Source of the DNA: Myxococcales bacterium
Lineage (GTDB): Bacteria; Myxococcota_C; UBA6777
Direction of reading: 5' to 3'
Length of the DNA: 34,324 nucleotides
NCBI GenBank assembly: GCA_027005175.1
Contig: JALTMC010000836.1
Coordinates: 1 to 34,324, forward strand
Of this stretch, positions 30,353 to 34,324 are shown piece by piece. Positions within the stretch are counted from its first letter, which is position 1, and every line of letters starts with the position of its first letter. The position numbers and the translations under genes were made by a program. The notes beneath the pieces were generated by a model. The model did not search any database and was not told the DNA's origin. It worked only from the letters and a program-made list of their open reading frames with translations.

Positions 30353-31135
30353 TTAGGTGGTTGTTTGTTCGCTTTTCGGTGGTAGATTGTAGTTGACACC
30401 GACGAGGTAGAGCCCAGTGGCGGGGGCAGTGGGTGCACCGAGGCTGCGGTCTTTGCTGGCGAGCAATTCAGCGATCCATTCGGGTGGTTTGGTTCCTTTC
30501 CCCACTTCGAGAAGAGAGCCCGCGAGGTTGCGAACCATATAGCGGAGAAAGGCAGAACCTTCAAATTCCAAAAACACCTCAGAGGCTTGTCGTGAGATGG
30601 ATATCTCATAGATATCTCGGAAGGGGTGGGTTGCGGAACATCCTGCGGCGCGAAAGGCCGAGAAGTCGTGCCGTCCAAGGAGAGCACGAGAGCCCTCGTA
30701 CATCGCTCTCAGATCGAGAGGGCTGTGAATATGCCAGGCTCTCTTTCGTTGCAAGGCAGAGGGTAGAGGGCTATTCCAAACCTTATAACGATATCGTTTG
30801 CCCCGTGCCCAATGACGAGCACAAAAATCATCGGGGACTTCGCGGGCGTCCAACGCAACGATATCGAGGGGAAGTTGCGAATTCAAGCCCAGAACCAAAC
30901 CCCGCAATGGGATTGTATGGGTTGTTTTGAAGCTGACACCCATACCGAGAGCATGAACCCCTGCGTCGGTTCGACCGCTCCCTGTAATGCGGAGTTCTGG
31001 GTCCTGTAAGAACTGTCGCAATGTGTCGCGGAGATCTTGTTGGACAGAACGCTGTTCTTTTTGGATCTGCCAACCCACAAAGTTTGTTCCATCAAACTCT
31101 ATCGTTAACAGTATGTTCCGTGACAACCCACTCAT
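30353..31135 (-). CDS. truA: tRNA pseudouridine(38-40) synthase TruA
   Basis: 260 aa from ATG 31135 (AGGAAG five bases upstream). It converts U38-40 in the anticodon stem-loop of many tRNAs to pseudouridine. The catalytic motif GRTDAGVHA is at 54-62 with Asp57. YRYKVWNS, RHDFSAFRAAGC and the FLRYMVRNLAGSLLEVGKG region are all conserved family blocks. Length is normal. It is downstream of trxA on the same strand, with a hairpin terminator between them, so it may be transcribed separately. Confidence 0.95.
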   Translation of the reverse strand: MSGLSRNILLTIEFDGTNFVGWQIQKEQRSVQQDLRDTLRQFLQDPELRITGSGRTDAGVHALGMGVSFKTTHTIPLRGLVLGLNSQLPLDIVALDAREVPDDFCARHWARGKRYRYKVWNSPLPSALQRKRAWHIHSPLDLRAMYEGSRALLGRHDFSAFRAAGCSATHPFRDIYEISISRQASEVFLEFEGSAFLRYMVRNLAGSLLEVGKGTKPPEWIAELLASKDRSLGAPTAPATGLYLVGVNYNLPPKSEQTTT

Positions 31136-31166
31136 ATCTTCTTCCTGACTCCCGATAGTTTAAATG

Positions 31167-31190
31167 CAAAAGCCTCATAAGAATGAGGCT
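31167..31190 (-). terminator. Rho-independent terminator after trxA
   Basis: On the minus strand AGCCTCAT-TCTT-ATGAGGCT (31190-31171) forms a perfect 8-bp stem followed directly by TTTTGCATTT. It lies between the trxA stop and the truA start. Confidence 0.75.
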
Positions 31191-31222
31191 GCAAGTGACA
31201 CCCAAGATCACATCTGAACACC

Positions 31223-31552
31223 TTAGATGGTGTCCTGAATCATCTTGGCAAACAACTGCTTGGGTCCAGCACCGACCTGACGTTTGACTTCCTCACCACC
31301 CTTGAACATCACAAGAGTAGGGATGCCACGAACACCGAGCTGGGCAGGGACCTTTGTATTTTCATCAACATCCATTTTGACGATCTTTACTTTACCGTCA
31401 AACTCTTCAGCCAGCTCCGCCAAGAGAGGGCCAATCGCCTTGCAAGGTCCACACCACTCGGCCCACAGGTCGAGAAGTACGGGAATATCCGAATCTAGAA
31501 CGTCAGCCTGAAAACTAGCGTCTGTCACGTGGGAAACCTTATCCGAAGCCAT
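31223..31552 (-). CDS. trxA: Thioredoxin
   Basis: 109 aa from ATG 31552 (AAGGAG six bases upstream). The active site [12 protein letters not shown] has Cys34 and Cys37. The cis-Pro lies in [11 protein letters not shown], and KMDVDEN is a conserved family block. Full length, no signal peptide, so it is the cytoplasmic disulfide reductant. It is followed by a clear terminator. Confidence 0.97.
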   Translation of the reverse strand: MASDKVSHVTDASFQADVLDSDIPVLLDLWAEWCGPCKAIGPLLAELAEEFDGKVKIVKMDVDENTKVPAQLGVRGIPTLVMFKGGEEVKRQVGAGPKQLFAKMIQDTI

Positions 31553-31671
31553 GCTTTTCTCCTTTCAATGGTAGTACGATCGCAAGTAGAACTTGTAGGA
31601 AGAATCTATGATTCCTCTGTGATTGTTTCATTGCCACAAAAAGCTCCACATGAAAAGTAGTCAGTTCTTTG

Positions 31672-31844
31672 TCTTTGGCAAGTTAAGAAAACCAATTCCC
31701 TTGATTCACTGTGTCATGCCTGCTTTTTTCTTTGGCAAGTTAAGAAAACCAGTCCCCTCAATTCATTGCGTAATGTCCGCTTTTCGTCTTTGGCAAGTGA
31801 AGAAGACCAATCCCCTCGATTCATTGCGTAATCTTTCGATTGCG
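31672..31844. repeat. 57-58-bp tandem repeat, three copies, degenerate
   Basis: TCTTTGGCAAGTTAAGAAAA-type units start at 31672, 31729 and 31787. Each ends in a segment like TTCATTGCGTAAT, which is also the start of the shorter rel-derived units that follow. They fill most of the 378-bp gap between rel and trxA, where no gene is seen. Confidence 0.8.
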
Positions 31845-31966
31845 ACGACACCACAATGAATTGCGTAATCTTTCGATTGCGACGACACCACGATTGATGG
31901 TGTCATCTTTCGATCACAATGACACCATGATTAATTGCGTAATCTTTTGATTGCAATGACGCCGCG
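31823..31966. repeat. 33-41-bp repeat array made of copies of the rel 3' end
   Basis: ATTGCGTAATCTTTCGATTG-type units start at 31823, 31860, 31893 (diverged) and 31934. The last is the real end of the rel coding sequence (minus strand, encoding GVIAIKRLRN-stop). On the minus strand the first two downstream units still read GVVAIERLRN. The array therefore arose by tandem duplication of the gene's own last codons beyond its stop. Confidence 0.85.
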
Positions 31967-34141
31967 AATATCGGAAATCTGTCGAATGAGTTGTTGAAGT
32001 TGTTGTACATTGGAAATATGACAGCGAAAGAGATTGCTCGATTCATCACCAACGGAGCGATAGTTGGCTCGTGATATCTGAATATTGAGATTGTCGAAGA
32101 CTTGAGAGATCTGAGAGAGCAGTGTTGGGCGATTTTCGGTGATGATACGGAGGTTCACGCTATGCAAATTGACATCATCTTCCGTCCATCGTACATCGAT
32201 CTGACGCTGTATTTCGGCTTTGCGTAAGCGGGAGCAATCCTTTCGATGAACAATAACACCCCGTCCACGAGAGATAAATCCCACAATAGGATCACCGGGA
32301 ATGGGATGACAGCAGCGAGCCATCCGTATCATAATGTCATCAAGCCCTTCCACCAACACCCCGCCGCTGGAGGGTCTGATGGAAGAACGTCGCGATTTTT
32401 TTGGGGTGGGGGAGGGGGATGATTTTTGCTCACGAGGAAAGAGAATCCGCACTACATTCTCTGCGCTCACCTTGCCATAGCCGATTTGTGCCAGAAGCTC
32501 CTCTACGGTTGTCAGGCCCAGCCTCTCACTTACTTTATCCAGGTCGCCATTCTTGCGTAGCCGCGATACATTCCGCTGTCCTGCTGGCAACGTACGTTCA
32601 AGACGTTCCCGACCATCTTGGATCGCCTGCTCACGCTGCTCGGTACGCAGAAACGCTCTGATCTTGTTCTTAGCTCGAGCACTCTGGGCTAGATCCAGCC
32701 AACCTGAATTGGGACAAGCTGAAGGTGATGTTAAGATCTCACAGATATCGCCATTGTGTAATTCATAACGCAGAGAAACCATCTTGTTATTGACTTTGGC
32801 ACCTGTGCATTGGAGTCCCACTTCTGTATGGATCGCAAAGGCAAAATCGAGAGGAGTTGAGCCACGGCGAAGCTCACGGATATCGCCTCTCGGTGTAAAG
32901 ACAAACACCTTCGATTCAAACAGGTGATCTCGAACGTTCGCGACGAAGGCATCTTCGTCAGCTTTTTCATCTTGCAGTTGCAGCAAACTGCGCAACCACT
33001 GCACATTACCGGCTGCTTGGGCACCAGAGCTACCACCACTCTCTTTGTAAAGCCAGTGTGCTGCGATACCATCTTCAGCGATAAGGTGCATCTCCTGCGT
33101 TCGAATCTGTACCTCCATTCGCTTTTTATGTGGACCCACCACCGTAGTGTGCAGTGATTGATACATATTTGACTTGGGTAGCGCGATATAGTCCTTAAAC
33201 CGACCGGGAATCGGCTTCCAGGTGTCGTGAATAAGACCCAGGATCTGATAGCATTGTCCCTTGGTTTGGCAAATGATTCGAAATGCAATGATATCATAGA
33301 GTTCTTCATAGGATATCCGCCTGTGAATCATCTTGCGAAAGATGCTGTTGAGGTGCTTGGGGCGCCCCATCACTTGCCCTGGGATATCATGCTCTGTCAA
33401 TAGGTCGCGCAACAAGACCTGGACCTCTTCGATATACTCCTTACGTTGAATCTGGGTTGCATTGACAAGAGAGACCAATCCATAAAAGTCGTGAGGAAAC
33501 AGGTAGCGAAAGGTGGCGTCTTCCAGCTCATGCTTTACCCACGAAATACCGAGACGGTTGGCCAATGGAACATAAATCTCCCGACACTCCCGGGCGATCT
33601 GTAAATGTTGTGATACTGGTATATAGGCAAGCACGCGCATCTGGTGCAATCGCACGACAAGCAGTACAAGAACGACTCGAAGATCCTGAGACATCGCCAG
33701 CAGCATACGTCGAAATATCTCTGCTTGGGCTTTGATAATCTGACTCCGACGTCGAGGGCGTTGTTCTTTCTGTGCACTGTCCTCATTGATTTCAAACTCT
33801 GGAAGCGAGGTGATTTGTTTGCACAATGTGGCTACCTCTTCTCCAGCTTTTTCGGTCACCTCTTCCAGTAAAAGCAACTCCTGCTTGACGGGCTCCACCA
33901 ACAGTCCAGCCACCACGGCATCGATATCAACGTGCATACGCAACAATAGCCGAAATAAGTCGAGGCCATGCTCGAAACGTTGTTCTGCATTGGCCATGGG
34001 TTGTTGCTGCTCTTGCAAACAACTCCAGCGCAAAGCCCAGGCTTTCTTCAACTGGTATCGCTGCTTTGTTGTCAGGCCCGAGATCGGCTTCAACAAAGTA
34101 TCCCACTGTTTTGATGTCAGTTGTCCAACTTGGTTTGGCAC
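31931..34141 (-). CDS. rel: RelA/SpoT family (p)ppGpp synthetase with degenerate hydrolase domain
   Basis: 736 aa from GTG 34141 (AGGAAGG about six bases upstream). The N-terminal HD region is degenerate: the HDxxED motif of hydrolases is replaced around residues 80-85 (LLVEPV), and the later metal Asp is V163 in LVVRLHQM. Hydrolysis of (p)ppGpp is thus unlikely. The synthetase domain looks intact: GRPKHLNSIFRKM (259-271), Asp283 in ELYDIIAFRI, YQSLHTTV, and Glu343 in MEVQIRT. The RFKD motif (314-317) is of the RxKD type found in bifunctional Rel/SpoT, not the ExDD type of E. coli RelA. TGS (about 395-460), the RCCHPIPGDPIVGF zinc-finger region and a C-terminal ACT domain are present, so it should bind ribosomes. 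No second rel gene is in the window, so the hydrolase must lie elsewhere if it exists. Confidence 0.93.
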   Translation of the reverse strand: MPNQVGQLTSKQWDTLLKPISGLTTKQRYQLKKAWALRWSCLQEQQQPMANAEQRFEHGLDLFRLLLRMHVDIDAVVAGLLVEPVKQELLLLEEVTEKAGEEVATLCKQITSLPEFEINEDSAQKEQRPRRRSQIIKAQAEIFRRMLLAMSQDLRVVLVLLVVRLHQMRVLAYIPVSQHLQIARECREIYVPLANRLGISWVKHELEDATFRYLFPHDFYGLVSLVNATQIQRKEYIEEVQVLLRDLLTEHDIPGQVMGRPKHLNSIFRKMIHRRISYEELYDIIAFRIICQTKGQCYQILGLIHDTWKPIPGRFKDYIALPKSNMYQSLHTTVVGPHKKRMEVQIRTQEMHLIAEDGIAAHWLYKESGGSSGAQAAGNVQWLRSLLQLQDEKADEDAFVANVRDHLFESKVFVFTPRGDIRELRRGSTPLDFAFAIHTEVGLQCTGAKVNNKMVSLRYELHNGDICEILTSPSACPNSGWLDLAQSARAKNKIRAFLRTEQREQAIQDGRERLERTLPAGQRNVSRLRKNGDLDKVSERLGLTTVEELLAQIGYGKVSAENVVRILFPREQKSSPSPTPKKSRRSSIRPSSGGVLVEGLDDIMIRMARCCHPIPGDPIVGFISRGRGVIVHRKDCSRLRKAEIQRQIDVRWTEDDVNLHSVNLRIITENRPTLLSQISQVFDNLNIQISRANYRSVGDESSNLFRCHISNVQQLQQLIRQISDIRGVIAIKRLRN

Positions 34142-34191
34142 AAACTTCCTTCCTTAAATGAAAACGACTACGATGACCGCACAATCGGCGC

Positions 34192-34200
34192 ATTTTAGCA
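34192..34200 (-). promoter_or_regulatory. Extended -10 promoter candidate for rel
   Basis: On the minus strand TGCTAAAAT (34200-34192) matches the extended -10 TGnTATAAT with one mismatch, about 50 bp before the GTG start. No good -35 box is seen. The remaining sequence to the window edge (34324) shows no gene I can support. Confidence 0.35.
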
Positions 34201-34324
34201 TGTTTGGACCCCAAATGAAAGATGGGAGCACAACCACGACAGACTTGATTTGTAGTGGGATGGAGCAAGGAAGTAAAGCAAAACGTTGGAATGTTGGTCA
34301 TAAGAAAGCGAAACCTCTACGAAC

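Overview
The window looks like a chromosome segment of a moderately low-GC member of the Myxococcota or a related deltaproteobacterial lineage. That placement is inferred from gene content: three zinc-ribbon Ser/Thr protein kinases, two Cys-rich lipoproteins, an NHL-repeat lipoprotein, a DUF6178-type protein and several secreted proteins of unknown family. No rRNA, tRNA, CRISPR array or complete transposon was found.

Layout. 1-4162: a Cys-rich lipoprotein cut by the window edge (-), an Rpn-type PD-(D/E)XK nuclease (+), a secreted HEAT-repeat protein (-), a long perfect palindrome and a tandem-repeat array. 4163-12753 (all -): a respiratory cluster. In transcription order it encodes a CuB-less heme-copper-oxidase-like protein, a small one-TM protein, a CuA subunit II, a B-family heme-copper subunit I, a SCO protein with three extra TMs, a cytochrome b/ferredoxin/MvhD-like fusion and heme O synthase (ctaB). 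13024-13431 (+): a divergent Rrf2-family regulator with three Cys and one His. 13503-16465: an NHL-repeat lipoprotein (-) and a secreted hypothetical protein (+). 16505-25129: two convergent membrane Ser/Thr kinases sharing a six-Cys C-terminal domain, a lipoprotein, a soluble kinase with two cyclic-nucleotide-binding domains, and mutY. 25350-29530: two secreted unknowns and a DUF6178-type protein. 29629-34141: ssb (+), then truA, trxA and a RelA/SpoT homologue (-).

Main hypothesis. The respiratory cluster may be a nitric oxide reductase system rather than an ordinary O2-reducing oxidase. Subunit I keeps all six metal-binding His at almost the Thermus ba3 positions. The His-crosslinked Tyr, four residues after the helix VI His, is Gln. 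The subunit II CuA site is intact, and the neighbours are an SCO/SenC protein and an Fe-S-type Rrf2 regulator (NsrR or IscR-like). A good sigma70-like promoter and a pair of inverted candidate operator sequences lie between the regulator and the operon. The large cytochrome b/Fe-S/MvhD fusion could be an electron-input module.

A second theme is short repeats. Tandem duplications anchored on stop codons follow ctaB, a lipoprotein gene and the rel gene; the rel array is made of decayed copies of the gene's own last codons. There are also two copies of a ~140 bp MITE-like element with terminal inverted repeats, two copies of a hairpin repeat, and a 24-bp-arm perfect palindrome.
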